64,000 nucleotides of DNA from Mesorhizobium hawassense (GCF_003289945.1 NZ_QMBP01000009.1:124001-188000), one strand, 5' to 3'; shown: positions 18,150-27,038, numbered from the stretch's first letter. Notes: a model not told the origin generated them from the sequence alone. A program made the numbers and translations.

Positions 18150-18560
18150 GCCCTCACCCGCCTGCACCATGCGAAATGGTTGCGCCCAGTTAACATCGGG
18201 CAATGATGAGCTTTCATCATCAATTGGAATGACGACGATCGAGGGCCGCGAACAAAAAGCCCGACCACCCTGAGCAGCCGGGCATGGAAATCGGCCATTA
18301 CATCACCAGCAGCGCTCGCACGATCTGCTGAGATTGCGGTGACAGTGCACTCTTTTCCTTTGTGGCTTGCCTCGTTTTACGAATTCCACAAGCTGACTGT
18401 GAAGCGCTTAGTTTGTCAGACGTGGGGAACATTTGTCCCACCCGAGGCCTCGCTGCTCACTGAGCAGATTTTGTGCATCTTCACCGCAATTCACATATTA
18501 GCGAGGCCTAATGGTATATGGTGCCGCTGATGACATCAGTCTCCGTTGAGGGCCCAATCG
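18150..18560. other. Intergenic stretch without a recognised gene
   Basis: About 410 bases. Lower GC than the flanks from about 18330 to 18530. Short frames here show no domain, start signal or codon bias, so I annotate none. Confidence 0.4.
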
Positions 18561-18926
18561 GTGCATGCGGTCGGACCAAAACAGGTGACGTGCTTCGCAG
18601 GCGTGATAGCCACGACTGCGGCAATTGAGGGAGGCGCGGCGTTAGCCCACGGCCCGGATCGCAATTGGGGCTACCCACCAGCTTGTTGCCACGGCGATCC
18701 GGTCAGTGGCGACTGCGGGAAAATTCCCAGCGCCACTGTGACGCCCCGGCCAGATGGCTACGTGATTATCCTGCGTCCGGGCGACCATCAAAAAATCACT
18801 CATCAGAACCGCTACTTCGTGCCGTACGATGTCGTCGTCCCGTCGGGAGATGATTACTTCCACATCTGCCTGCACCCCACCGAAGAAGACGAAAACTGCT
18901 TTTTCGCGCCAGCCGACGCGATGTAG
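18561..18926 (+). CDS. Hypothetical secreted cysteine-rich protein
   Basis: About 121 residues from GTG 18561, which has GAGGG eight bases upstream; a TTG at 18546 is the alternative. A weak hydrophobic segment (CFAGVIATTAAIEGGAALAHG) may act as signal peptide. The mature part has six cysteines, in ACCHGDP, GDCGK, HICLHP and ENCFF, and reads like a compact disulfide-bonded domain with WGYPPACCHGDPVSGDCG and RYFVPYDVVVPSGD. No named family recognised; similar proteins are, as far as I recall, scattered in rhizobia. Confidence 0.55.
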   Translation: MHAVGPKQVTCFAGVIATTAAIEGGAALAHGPDRNWGYPPACCHGDPVSGDCGKIPSATVTPRPDGYVIILRPGDHQKITHQNRYFVPYDVVVPSGDDYFHICLHPTEEDENCFFAPADAM

Positions 18927-19128
18927 GCCGGCACCCCGACAGCCCTGTGCAGGTTGAGCTGCTATATCTTCCGAAGTCCCTCATCGACCGAAGCTACTGC
19001 CTGCTGCCCGTTGAGAACTTGACGCCGCCAACGAAGCCCGGCTTGAGTCGGTCGGCCTTCTCCTTCGGTCTCGGAGCCAAGTCTTGTCACGCAATCCAAT
19101 GGACACCGTTCGTTCTTCAGTCGGATGC

Positions 19129-19818
19129 TCAAGGGGGTCCAATTCGCGCAAGCAGCGCCTGGACTATGGGAAGCATGTTTCTAGCGATGATCGCATCACC
19201 CGCTGCATTTGGGTGATCCCTGTCCGCTTGCAGCAACTCCGGGTGCCCAGTCACGCCCTCCTTGAAGTCGGGGTAGAGCAAGTCCCCATGCTTGTCTGCC
19301 AGTTCGGAGAACATCTTTGAAAACGGCCCGGCATAGTCAGCACCGTGCCCGGCAGAGAGGGCAGACGAGCAAAAGTCATAAGCCGCAGTTCCCACCACAA
19401 GCACCGGAATGCGCTTCTGGGCGAGGATAGTCAGAATTTGGTCGAGGTTCGCTCGCGTCTGAGCGAGGTCGATACGAGCGCAATCGTTCTGACCCAACTC
19501 GACGATGACAGCGCGGCCTACAGGGTTCGCCTGCAGGTCAAGTCCGTCCTTCGTTTCTGCCAGCCAACTGAGACCCTTTTTGCTGGTCGCCGTATACCCC
19601 ACTTCGACAATTGTCACCGGATGTCCGGCAGCGTTCAGCCCAGACTTTAGCCTAGTCGCAAAGGTGTCGGCGGCAGCTACTCCATAGCTGTTGATGTAGC
19701 TGTCGCCGAGGGTGATGATTGTCGGAGGTGTATCCTCTGCATCCACGTTTCTGACCGGCCCCACCAACACGGAAAGTGCGGCAAGAGCCGCTAACGAAAC
19801 GTCTCGCACTTTTGTCAT
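19129..19818 (-). CDS. SGNH/GDSL-family hydrolase, secreted
   Basis: A 229-residue protein of the SGNH hydrolase superfamily, closest in style to TesA-type arylesterase/lysophospholipase. Signal peptide at residues 1-27. Block I is ITLGDSY with Ser40 as nucleophile (Tyr in place of the usual Leu), block III is ELGQND, and block V is DRDHPNAAG with the catalytic Asp and His. It therefore keeps the full catalytic set and probably acts as an esterase or lipase in the periplasm or outside. It is a single gene divergent from the small gene at 19908. Confidence 0.85.
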   Translation of the reverse strand: MTKVRDVSLAALAALSVLVGPVRNVDAEDTPPTIITLGDSYINSYGVAAADTFATRLKSGLNAAGHPVTIVEVGYTATSKKGLSWLAETKDGLDLQANPVGRAVIVELGQNDCARIDLAQTRANLDQILTILAQKRIPVLVVGTAAYDFCSSALSAGHGADYAGPFSKMFSELADKHGDLLYPDFKEGVTGHPELLQADRDHPNAAGDAIIARNMLPIVQALLARIGPP

Positions 19819-19907
19819 GGCCTATCTCCTCCCCGCCTACTCCCCTGTTCAGGCCGCTTTGAGTATATTCTCTATCTCGGATAGCCTATCTCACCTGGGA
19901 GGGCAGA

Positions 19908-20186
19908 ATGCCCAAAAATACCGTGTTGGACGAGATGTTCCAGGCCTCCAGTTTTCGAGCGCGTCAGCAGCGACTTTTTTCCCTGGAAGCCGAGCAAGAT
20001 GACATTTTGGCCGCCTTGAGCAAGCGCGCCTCATCGTTTGACGAGGAGATAAATGCGCTGCCAGATTCAGCGGGTAAGAAGGACATTCTCGACCATTTCC
20101 AAGAAATTGTAACTTTTATATCAGTGGCTAAGGCCAGAAATCGCGTAATATTTTTGCTTACCGACCCGATGTATCTGGGGCGTTAA
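19908..20186 (+). CDS. Hypothetical protein, 92 residues
   Basis: Starts at an ATG preceded by GGGAGGGC, a strong ribosome-binding site. The protein is soluble, mostly helical and charged, with a possible coiled coil over residues 15-50 (RARQQRLFSLEAEQDD, ILAALSKRASSFDEEI). I do not recognise it. Codon use is less GC-biased than in the core genes to the left, in keeping with an accessory origin. Confidence 0.6.
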   Translation: MPKNTVLDEMFQASSFRARQQRLFSLEAEQDDILAALSKRASSFDEEINALPDSAGKKDILDHFQEIVTFISVAKARNRVIFLLTDPMYLGR

Positions 20187-20540
20187 GCCGGCTGCCTTCG
20201 CACAAGCCGCGCGACATCATCGGATTGTATGCGTGCGCCCTGCTGGCCCTGATGGGGTGGTGCTGCTTGTCCCACCGTCGGGACACTGACAGTGAAGACC
20301 CACGAACCGTGGGCACGCAGCCCAACTAAATTGAGGAGTTGCCGAGGCACGTCTAGATTCCGGCCAGCCGCGCTCCCACCCTTAGCCCGGCCGGGTCGTG
20401 GCCAGGGCCGAGATAGGACACCACAACCCACGTCTCGGCCCGGCTTTCCCAACTGGATAAAAACCAACGACGCTCGTTTACCCGTTCTAAATTAGCAATC
20501 AGTGATACTTGCGCGATCTGCAAGTCGGGGCTTGTGAAAA
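20187..20540. other. Intergenic stretch without a recognised gene
   Basis: About 350 bases. Short overlapping frames on both strands show no homology-like content. It contains the upstream region of the small pilin gene. Confidence 0.4.
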
Positions 20541-20717
20541 ATGCAACTGATAGCAAGTTTTCTGCGTGACGATTCTGGAGCAACGGCCATCGAGTATGGT
20601 TTGATTGCAGCGCTTATCGCTCTGGGAATCATGGTTGGAGCGACCTCACTGGGCGGCGCGCTAAATGCCCAGTTTGTGTCGATTGCCAGCACCCTTAACG
20701 GCGCCATCGCACCGTAA
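20541..20717 (+). CDS. Flp/Fap-type pilin component
   Basis: A 58-residue protein with the Flp pilin pattern: a short charged leader (MQLIASFLRDDSGATAIEYG), in which the Ala-Thr-Ala-Ile-Glu-Tyr-Gly stretch is the family hallmark with the conserved Glu and Tyr, followed by one hydrophobic helix (LIAALIALGIMVGATSLGGA) and a small polar tail. An in-frame stop two codons before the ATG fixes the start. Flp pilins are cleaved by a prepilin peptidase and assembled by the Tad machinery. No tad/cpa genes lie in this window, so this is an orphan copy. Confidence 0.85.
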   Translation: MQLIASFLRDDSGATAIEYGLIAALIALGIMVGATSLGGALNAQFVSIASTLNGAIAP

Positions 20718-21540
20718 GGTACGCTAAGACCTACGGACAAGGCGTCCAGCCTTTGCGATGCTGGGGCGTCAGCGCTGGGTTGGTGAACTGCCGGTTCCGG
20801 TCGTCGCCGGCGCCGCGGCATCCGTAGGCAATAGATCACCCTGATCAGGCCCCAATGAATGCATGATCGAGGGCGCCCGACTAATGCCGCCGAGAGCCAA
20901 GCGCAAGAAGCCGCTGCCTCACGGTGACGGTGCACTTATTCCATTTGCGGCCAGCGCTCGGGCTCCCAAATCCATGAGCGCGGGAGTTTGGCCAATAGCC
21001 GTCACGGCAAAATTGTGCACTGTTACCGCAATTCCGCGAGCGCTCTCGAAATGTCGCAGGCGATGGCGACATAATCATCACGGTCGATGGTGAAGCGGTG
21101 GATCTGGTGCATGGATACGGCCGGCCGCCAGGAACCCAACCCGCTGCGAAAGCAGTAAGCCTGTGAGGCTTACGCGATCACACCATGTCGATCGCGGATG
21201 TTTTAGCTACCTTGCATATGCGGCGGAACCCCCAAGGACCGCCAGACCGGCGCCCGCTTTCAGGCAATTCTCCCAGCGAGAAGGCGCCGGTCACCTTAGC
21301 CCGCCGCTCGGGTGTGGGGGCACACCCAGCGGCGGGCTATCGAGCCTGCCACGGTCTCAAAGCCCAATTTAGAGAGGCCGCGTCGCAAGGAGTTGCTGCA
21401 AAACTGTCTCCCCACCCACCCCGCATGGGCCAAATTGCCTTACCCATTGTGCCGGCGAATTTTGCTTTGCGGCTTGGCCGCCTTGCCTTAGCCTCGCTCC
21501 TCGCAACACCTTGCCGACAAGCCGATAGCCGGACCATGCC
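20718..21540. other. Long stretch without a recognised gene
   Basis: About 820 bases between the pilin and the aminotransferase. Frames in it have mixed codon use and no domain I can name. A frame ending at 21165 (with GDGDIIITVDGEAVDLVHGYG) reads like protein but lacks a good start and may be a gene remnant. A perfect 8-base hairpin lies at 21155-21173. Confidence 0.4.
21155..21173. other. Stem-loop GTAAGCCT/AGGCTTAC
   Basis: Perfect 8-base stem with a GTG loop. There is no T-run on either side, so it is not a standard terminator; role unknown. Confidence 0.3.
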
Positions 21541-22617
21541 GTGCCCTTGAAAGCCACCGCCCATATCGAGGCCATGTCCGCTTTCGCGCTGGCGAATTTC
21601 GGTGGCTATGACCGGCCGACATTGGCCCAGAACGAGAGCGCCTTCCCGCCCAGCCCGATGGCGATCGAGGCCGGCCGCAACGCCGTGGCGCGCAGCCATC
21701 TTTATCCGGATCCGGACTGGACCTTGCTGCGCGATGCAATCGCCAGGGCCTATGGGGTCGAGCGCGACCTCATCCTGTGCGGCGCCGGCTCGATGGAGCT
21801 GATCGCCTGCACCATCGCGTCCTTCGCCGGCCCCGGAGCGGACGTGCTGGGCACGAACTATGCCTATAATTTTGCCGCTTCGGCGGCCGCGCGCGTCGGC
21901 GCGGCCTACGTCAAGGCGCCGGAGCGCGGCTATGAGGTCTCGATCGATGCTGTTCTTGCGGCGGTGACGCCGGCGACGCGCATCGTCTTCGTCTGCAATC
22001 CGGGCAACCCCACCGGCACCCGCATCCCCAACGCCGAACTGCTGCGCCTGCGCGCGGCACTTCCGGGCGACGTTCTCCTGATGATCGATCAGGCCTATGG
22101 CGAATTCGACGACCAGGATCCGCAAGCCATCTTCGCGCTGGCCGGGCGCGGCGACACCGTCGTCCTGCGAACCTTGTCCAAGGCTTACGGGTTGGCCGGC
22201 GCGCGCGTCGGCTGGGGCCTGTTTCCCCCGCAGGTCGCCGCCGAAGTGCGCAAGATGCAGAATTCCAACCAGGTCTCGACCGTGAGCCTCGCCATGGCCG
22301 TCGCGGCCGTCGAGGACCAGGCCTATATGCGCGCGACCGTCATGCGCACCGCCGACATTCGCGACCGCTTCGCGCAAGGCTTGCGGGCGGCCGGATACGA
22401 GGTCCCGCAGAGCCGGACGAATTTCGCTCTGGTCCGCTTTGCCGACGCGACGGCAGCGGCGTCCGCCGACATGGCTTTGCGCGGCGCCGACATCATCGCG
22501 CGCAGCCTCGCCGGCTACGGCCTCACCGACTGCCTGCGCATAACGGTCGGACAGCAGGACGTCATGGATCGCGCGCTGCGCGTCCTGACTGCCATGCGCG
22601 GCCGCCAATCCTGGTAA
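21541..22617 (+). CDS. Pyridoxal-phosphate aminotransferase, HisC-like (class I/II)
   Basis: A 358-residue fold-type I aminotransferase resembling histidinol-phosphate aminotransferase. Seen are NPGNPTG around residue 155 (PLP-ring Asn), the Asp/Tyr pair in MIDQAYGEF, the Schiff-base lysine K214 in TLSKAYGLAGARVGWG, and a late Arg-containing LRITVG for the substrate carboxylate. Its place beside catabolic genes, not his genes, suggests amino-acid catabolism rather than histidine synthesis. The GTG at 21541 or the ATG at 21574 may be the start; neither has a clear ribosome-binding site. A PuuE-like gene follows after 22 bases. Confidence 0.82.
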   Translation: MPLKATAHIEAMSAFALANFGGYDRPTLAQNESAFPPSPMAIEAGRNAVARSHLYPDPDWTLLRDAIARAYGVERDLILCGAGSMELIACTIASFAGPGADVLGTNYAYNFAASAAARVGAAYVKAPERGYEVSIDAVLAAVTPATRIVFVCNPGNPTGTRIPNAELLRLRAALPGDVLLMIDQAYGEFDDQDPQAIFALAGRGDTVVLRTLSKAYGLAGARVGWGLFPPQVAAEVRKMQNSNQVSTVSLAMAVAAVEDQAYMRATVMRTADIRDRFAQGLRAAGYEVPQSRTNFALVRFADATAAASADMALRGADIIARSLAGYGLTDCLRITVGQQDVMDRALRVLTAMRGRQSW

Positions 22618-22639
22618 GCGCTTCATCCGAGGGGATTTC

Positions 22640-23557
22640 ATGACGTTAGACGCGCCGTATCTGCCCGCCCGCGATTTCATCGGTTATGGCGAGCGGCCGC
22701 CGGCGGCTGAGTGGCCGGCCGGCGCCAAGCTGGCGCTGAACATCGTCGTCAATTACGAGGAAGGCGCGGAATACTCGATCGGCGAAGGCGACGGCGTCTC
22801 CGAGGCGATCCTGTCCGACCTTGCAGTGTCGCCGGCCGTGCCCGGCCTGCGCAACCGCAACATGGAATCGCTCTACGAATATGGCTCGCGCGTCGGCGTC
22901 TGGCGGCTGATCTCGCTGTTCCGGGACAAGGGCGTCATTCCGACCTTCTATGTCGTCGGCCGCGCGCTGGAGCTCAATCCGGCCGCGGGCAAGGCGATTG
23001 CGGCGCTTGGCAGCGACATCGTCTGCCATGGCTGGCGCTGGATCGACTATGCGCCGCTCAGCGAAGAAGAAGAGCGCCAGCATATCGCCATGACGGTGGA
23101 CACGGTGCGCAAGATCACCGGCATCGATCCGCTCGGCTGGTACACCGGCCGGCCAAGCCTGAACACCAGAAGGCTTGTCGCCGAGCATGGCGGCCTCCTG
23201 TTCGACTGCGACGACTACAATGACGACCTGCCCTATGTCGTCGATGTCGGCGGCAGACGGCATCTGGTCGTGCCGCATTCTTTCGACAACAACGACAGCC
23301 GCTATTCACGCGGCTCGGGGCTCGAGACCGGCAGCCAGTTCTTCGAATATGTCAGCGACGGCGTCGACTGGCTGCTGAAGGAGGGGCAAAAGACCCCGCG
23401 CATGATGACGGTGTCGCTGCATTGCCGGCTGGCGGCGCGCCCCGGCCGCATGATCGGGCTGGAGCGCTTCCTCGACAAGGTCACGGCCCATCCCGACATC
23501 TGGGTCTGCCGGCGCTCCGACCTCGCCCGCCACTGGCTCAGCCGGTTCGGCGGCTAG
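22640..23557 (+). CDS. Polysaccharide deacetylase-family protein, PuuE allantoinase-like
   Basis: A 305-residue NodB-fold protein of the PuuE subgroup. The marks are FIGYGERPPAAEWPAGAKLALNIVVNYEEGAE at the start, YEYGSRVGVWRL, the metal/active-site segment HGWRWIDY, and DDLPYVVDVGG. Some PuuE proteins hydrolyse allantoin without the amidohydrolase fold; others are uncharacterised. The context of hydantoin- and ureide-type hydrolases makes a C-N hydrolase role on a cyclic amide more likely than sugar deacetylation, but that is inference. A paralogue sits at 51928-52860. Confidence 0.83.
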   Translation: MTLDAPYLPARDFIGYGERPPAAEWPAGAKLALNIVVNYEEGAEYSIGEGDGVSEAILSDLAVSPAVPGLRNRNMESLYEYGSRVGVWRLISLFRDKGVIPTFYVVGRALELNPAAGKAIAALGSDIVCHGWRWIDYAPLSEEEERQHIAMTVDTVRKITGIDPLGWYTGRPSLNTRRLVAEHGGLLFDCDDYNDDLPYVVDVGGRRHLVVPHSFDNNDSRYSRGSGLETGSQFFEYVSDGVDWLLKEGQKTPRMMTVSLHCRLAARPGRMIGLERFLDKVTAHPDIWVCRRSDLARHWLSRFGG

Positions 23558-23610
23558 AGCAATTCCAGGAAAAGTGCGAAGCGGTTTTCCGTCCGGAATT
23601 GCGTCAAAAC
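23556..23610 (+). repeat. Dispersed palindromic repeat, copy 1
   Basis: 55 bases that recur nearly unchanged at 29927-29980 (one substitution and a one-base deletion near the middle). Nested inverted arms GCAATTCC/GGAATTGC and GGAAAA/TTTTCC can fold into a hairpin. It begins inside the stop codon region of the PuuE-like gene. Similar elements are, from memory, frequent between genes of Mesorhizobium. Confidence 0.8.
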
Positions 23611-23642
23611 AGAGAGAGCCACCGAACCGCTGCCGGCGAACC

Positions 23643-24545
23643 TTACTTGTTCGGCACCTCGTAGACCTTACCGTGCCACGGCGCGGCGTCGATCTGGTCG
23701 AGTGCCATCACATAAAGCATCTTCTCGTCCGGTCCGAAGGCGAAGTTCGGCATGGACGGCGACGGCACCGAAAGCGTGCGCAAAAGCTTGGCGTCCTTGT
23801 CGACGACGATGATCTTGCCCGGAGCATCGAGCGAGCGCGGGCTCTGGCCGATATACATCTCGCCGGCCTTATCCATCTTGATCCCATCAGGCCAGATATG
23901 CGGCTGGTTCGGGAAGAGATCGTCGAGCCGCAGGAAGACGCGGCGGTTGCTTAAGGTATGGTCGGACGAGACGTCGAATTCGATGATCCTGTTGTCCTCG
24001 GTTTCGACCAGAAAGAGGATCTTGCCGTCATTCGACACGACGAGGCCATTGGCATTGTGCAGGTCGCCTGCGACCTTCTTCACGCTGCCGTCCTTGCCGA
24101 TGTAATAGGCCGAGGCATCGATCAGCGGGCCGCCCTTGCCGGAGCCGGTGAAGTAGACGCCGCCATCCTTGTCGGGCGCGAAATCGTTCGGCCCGCTGAA
24201 CGGTTTGCCGTCGGTGTCCTTGTCATAGGCCGGCAGCGTCTTGCCGTCGGCCGAAATGCGGCCGATCGTGTTGTTGTCGTAACAGTTGACGAGGAACTCG
24301 CCAGTCGTCGTCGGCAGGACGGCCGATGGGCCGCAGCCGTCCATCTTCCAGAAAATGTCGTTCTTCTTGCCGTCCCAGGTGGTGACCGTGCCGCGGCCAT
24401 ATTCGACGTAGAACAGCTTGCCCTGGTACCAGATCGGACCTTCGGCGAACCAAGCGTCGTCATTGACGACCATGATGTCGGCCGCCTGCGTGGCGGATGT
24501 GAGGGCCAGGGCTAACACTGCGCCCAGCAAATGCCGTTTGATCAT
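23643..24545 (-). CDS. SMP-30/gluconolactonase-like beta-propeller protein, exported
   Basis: A 300-residue protein with a signal peptide (MIKRHLLGAVLALALTSATQ and on to AADI) and SMP-30/gluconolaconase/LRE-like propeller repeats: FAEGPIWYQGKLFYVEYG with the metal-ligand Glu, SGPNDFAPDKDGGVYFTG, NANGLVVSNDGKILFLVET, and a late DGIKMDKAGEMYIG. Such proteins are calcium- or zinc-dependent lactonases or related hydrolases; this one should be periplasmic. The start is decided by GGAGGGG six bases before ATG 24545, which itself lies inside a longer but false frame. Last gene of the minus-strand run after the FAD-GcvT oxidoreductase. Confidence 0.82.
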   Translation of the reverse strand: MIKRHLLGAVLALALTSATQAADIMVVNDDAWFAEGPIWYQGKLFYVEYGRGTVTTWDGKKNDIFWKMDGCGPSAVLPTTTGEFLVNCYDNNTIGRISADGKTLPAYDKDTDGKPFSGPNDFAPDKDGGVYFTGSGKGGPLIDASAYYIGKDGSVKKVAGDLHNANGLVVSNDGKILFLVETEDNRIIEFDVSSDHTLSNRRVFLRLDDLFPNQPHIWPDGIKMDKAGEMYIGQSPRSLDAPGKIIVVDKDAKLLRTLSVPSPSMPNFAFGPDEKMLYVMALDQIDAAPWHGKVYEVPNK

Positions 24546-24620
24546 GCGATTCCCCTCCATTTTTTAGTTGCTTGAAGTTCTTTTCGAATGCCGAACTGCC
24601 AGTCGCCGGGTGTTCGCCGC

Positions 24621-27038
24621 TTACGATCGCAGCCGCTTGCCCTCCGGGTCGAAGGGCGGGTGCGCGAGCAGCACCGCGTCATGCGGCCGGCCCAGAATGG
24701 CGACGGTCACCTTGTCGCCCGCCTTGGCGCTTCCCGCCTTGACGTAACCCATCGCCAGCGACTGCTCGACGAAATAGCCATAGGCGCCCGACGACACCTG
24801 GCCGATCGGCGTGCCGTCCGGCAGGAAGATCGGCTCGCCGCCGGTGGCGTCCGCATCCTTGGCCGACACGGAAAGCATAATCAGCTGATCGCGTGCCGGT
24901 CTGTCGGCGACGGCAAGATAGGCATCGCGATTGAGGAACTCCTTGTCGGCCTTGATCAGCCGGTCGAGCTGAACCTCTTGCGGCCAGTATTCCGGCGAAT
25001 ACTCGCGGCTCCAGCTGCCGTAACCTTTCTCGACGCGCAGCGACATCAGCGCCCGCGAGCCGACTGGTCCGGCGCCGACCTCCGCGCCGGCCTTGAGCAG
25101 CGCGCTGTAAAGCTCGACCTGGTCGGCGGCCTTGCAGTGCAGCTCCCAGCCGAGATCGCCGGTGAAGGAAACCCTGAGCGCCACCACATCGACGCCGGCG
25201 ACCGTGATCTGGCGCGAGCGCATGAACGGGAACGCTTCGTTCGACAGGTCGTCATTGGTCAGCCGCTGCAAGAGTTCGCGCGATTTCGGCCCGGCGACGT
25301 TGAAGCCTCCAAGCTCCTCGGTGCGTGAGCGGAAGGTCGTGCCCTCGGGCAGCGGCACCGACTTGAAGAAACGCTGATGGAAACGCTCGGCCATGCCGGA
25401 GCCGATCACCATGAACTCGTCGTCCGCCAGCCTGGTCACGGTGAAGTCGCCGGCGATGCCGCCGCGCTTGCCGATCAGCGGCGTCAGACAGGAATTGCCT
25501 GTTTTGGTCGGCATGCGGTTGGCGAAGAGCGCATTCAGCCAGGCTTCCGCGCCCGGGCCCTTCACCTCGTATTTGGCGAAATTGGAGATGTCGATGATAC
25601 CGGCGTGTTCGCGCAGCATGCGGGCTTCGCGGCCGACCGGTCCCCACCAGTTCTGCCGCGTGAAGCCGATCGTTTCCTCGCGCGGCTCGCCGTCGGCCGC
25701 GAACCACAGCGGGTGCTCCCAGCCGAAATTGAGGCCGAACACGGCGCCCATCTCCTTCTGCATTGCATAGACGGGCCGGGTCCGCACCGGACGGCCGGCG
25801 GCGCGCTCCTCGTTCGGGAAATGGATCTTGAAGCGGTGGCTGTACTGGTCCTGCACGCGCGCCTTGGTGAACGCCTTGCCGGCCCAATGGCCGAAGCGCG
25901 CCATGTCCCAGCCGAACATGTCGAGCGTTGGCTCGCCCTCGATCATCCATTCGGCGGCGAGCTTGCCCATGCCGCCCGATTGCGAGAAGCCCGGGATGAT
26001 GCCGTTGCAGCAGAAATAGTTGCTGAGCTCCGGCACCGGCCCGAACAGCACCGCGCTGTCGGGAGACCAGATCATCGGACCGTTGATCACCTTCTTGACG
26101 CCTGCGGTCGCGGCCGCCGGAACGCGCTGAACGGCGCGCATCATGTTTTCCTCGATGCGGTCGAGATCGTCGGGAAACAGTTCGTGGCCAAAGTCCAGCG
26201 GGGTGCCTTCCTCGGCCCAGAATTTCATGTTGCGCTCGTAGGCGCCGATGAGCAGCCCCAGGCCTTCCTGGCGCAGATAATATTCGCCGTCCCGGTCGGC
26301 GACCGACGGCAGGCGCCGGCCCATGGAGGCGATTTCGGGAATGGTCTCGGTGACGAAATACTGGTGCTCCGTCGGGATCAGCGGCAGTTGCAGCCCGGCC
26401 ATGGCGGCGACCTCCCTGCCCCATAGGCCGGCGGCGTTGACCACCCATTGCGTGCGGATGTCGCCCTTAGGCGTGCGCACGATCCAGCTGCCGTCGGCTT
26501 GAGCCTCGGTTGCGGTCACCGGCGTGAAGCGATGGATCTCGGCGCCGCGTTGCCGCGCGCCGGCGGCATAGGCCGCCGTCACGCCCGACGGATCGACATT
26601 GCCGCCTTCCGGCTCGTACATGATGCAGCGTATGCCGTCGAAATCGACCAGCGGATGCAGCCGCTCCGCCTCGTCGCGGCCGACTTCATAGAAGTTCATC
26701 TTGTAGCGCCGCGCCTTGGCTTCCTGCAGCCGCAGTTGATGCTCGCGCGCCTCGGTCTGGGCAAGGTAGAGCGAGCCCGGCTGGAAGATGCCGCAGCCCT
26801 GGCCGGTCTCGGCCTCCAGCTCTTTGTAAAGCGCCATCGTGTAATGCTGCAGCCGGCTGATGTTGGTGGAATCATGCAGGCCGTGGATGTTGGCCGCCGC
26901 GTGCCATGTCGAACCGGAGGTCAGCTCGCTGCGCTCCAGAAGCACGACATCAGTCCAGCCGAACTTGGCGAGATGATAGAGGATCGAGCAGCCGATCAGA
27001 CCACCGCCAATGACGACGGCTTGTGCATGAGTACGCAT
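24621..27038 (-). CDS. FAD-dependent dimethylglycine/sarcosine dehydrogenase-like protein with GcvT domain
   Basis: An 805-residue fusion: an N-terminal DAO-type FAD domain (VVIGGGLIGCSILYHLAKFG), then a GcvT folate-binding domain and C-terminal beta-barrel (from about residue 430, with GEPREETIGFTRQNWW and LMSLRVEKGYGSWSREYSPE). GSTWHAAANIHG holds the His that covalently binds FAD in dimethylglycine and sarcosine dehydrogenases. The family oxidises N-methyl groups and passes formaldehyde to tetrahydrofolate. The substrate here is unknown. It lies between an oligopeptide-type binding protein gene (148 bases upstream) and an SMP-30-like gene on the same strand. Confidence 0.88.
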   Translation of the reverse strand: MRTHAQAVVIGGGLIGCSILYHLAKFGWTDVVLLERSELTSGSTWHAAANIHGLHDSTNISRLQHYTMALYKELEAETGQGCGIFQPGSLYLAQTEAREHQLRLQEAKARRYKMNFYEVGRDEAERLHPLVDFDGIRCIMYEPEGGNVDPSGVTAAYAAGARQRGAEIHRFTPVTATEAQADGSWIVRTPKGDIRTQWVVNAAGLWGREVAAMAGLQLPLIPTEHQYFVTETIPEIASMGRRLPSVADRDGEYYLRQEGLGLLIGAYERNMKFWAEEGTPLDFGHELFPDDLDRIEENMMRAVQRVPAAATAGVKKVINGPMIWSPDSAVLFGPVPELSNYFCCNGIIPGFSQSGGMGKLAAEWMIEGEPTLDMFGWDMARFGHWAGKAFTKARVQDQYSHRFKIHFPNEERAAGRPVRTRPVYAMQKEMGAVFGLNFGWEHPLWFAADGEPREETIGFTRQNWWGPVGREARMLREHAGIIDISNFAKYEVKGPGAEAWLNALFANRMPTKTGNSCLTPLIGKRGGIAGDFTVTRLADDEFMVIGSGMAERFHQRFFKSVPLPEGTTFRSRTEELGGFNVAGPKSRELLQRLTNDDLSNEAFPFMRSRQITVAGVDVVALRVSFTGDLGWELHCKAADQVELYSALLKAGAEVGAGPVGSRALMSLRVEKGYGSWSREYSPEYWPQEVQLDRLIKADKEFLNRDAYLAVADRPARDQLIMLSVSAKDADATGGEPIFLPDGTPIGQVSSGAYGYFVEQSLAMGYVKAGSAKAGDKVTVAILGRPHDAVLLAHPPFDPEGKRLRS

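Noticed and set aside
18339..18530. 63-residue plus-strand frame in a low-GC stretch
   Set aside because: No ribosome-binding site or similarity; kept only as intergenic DNA.
20183..20467. Minus-strand frame in the gene-poor segment
   Set aside because: No start signal, domain or codon bias.
20492..20935. Minus-strand frame overlapping the Flp pilin
   Set aside because: The plus-strand pilin is clearly real; the opposite frame has shadow-like composition.
21155..21173. Hairpin considered as a terminator
   Set aside because: Perfect stem but no T-run on either strand, and no gene ends nearby.
21337..22680. Long minus-strand frame opposite the aminotransferase
   Set aside because: Shadow of the PLP enzyme, which has all catalytic residues.
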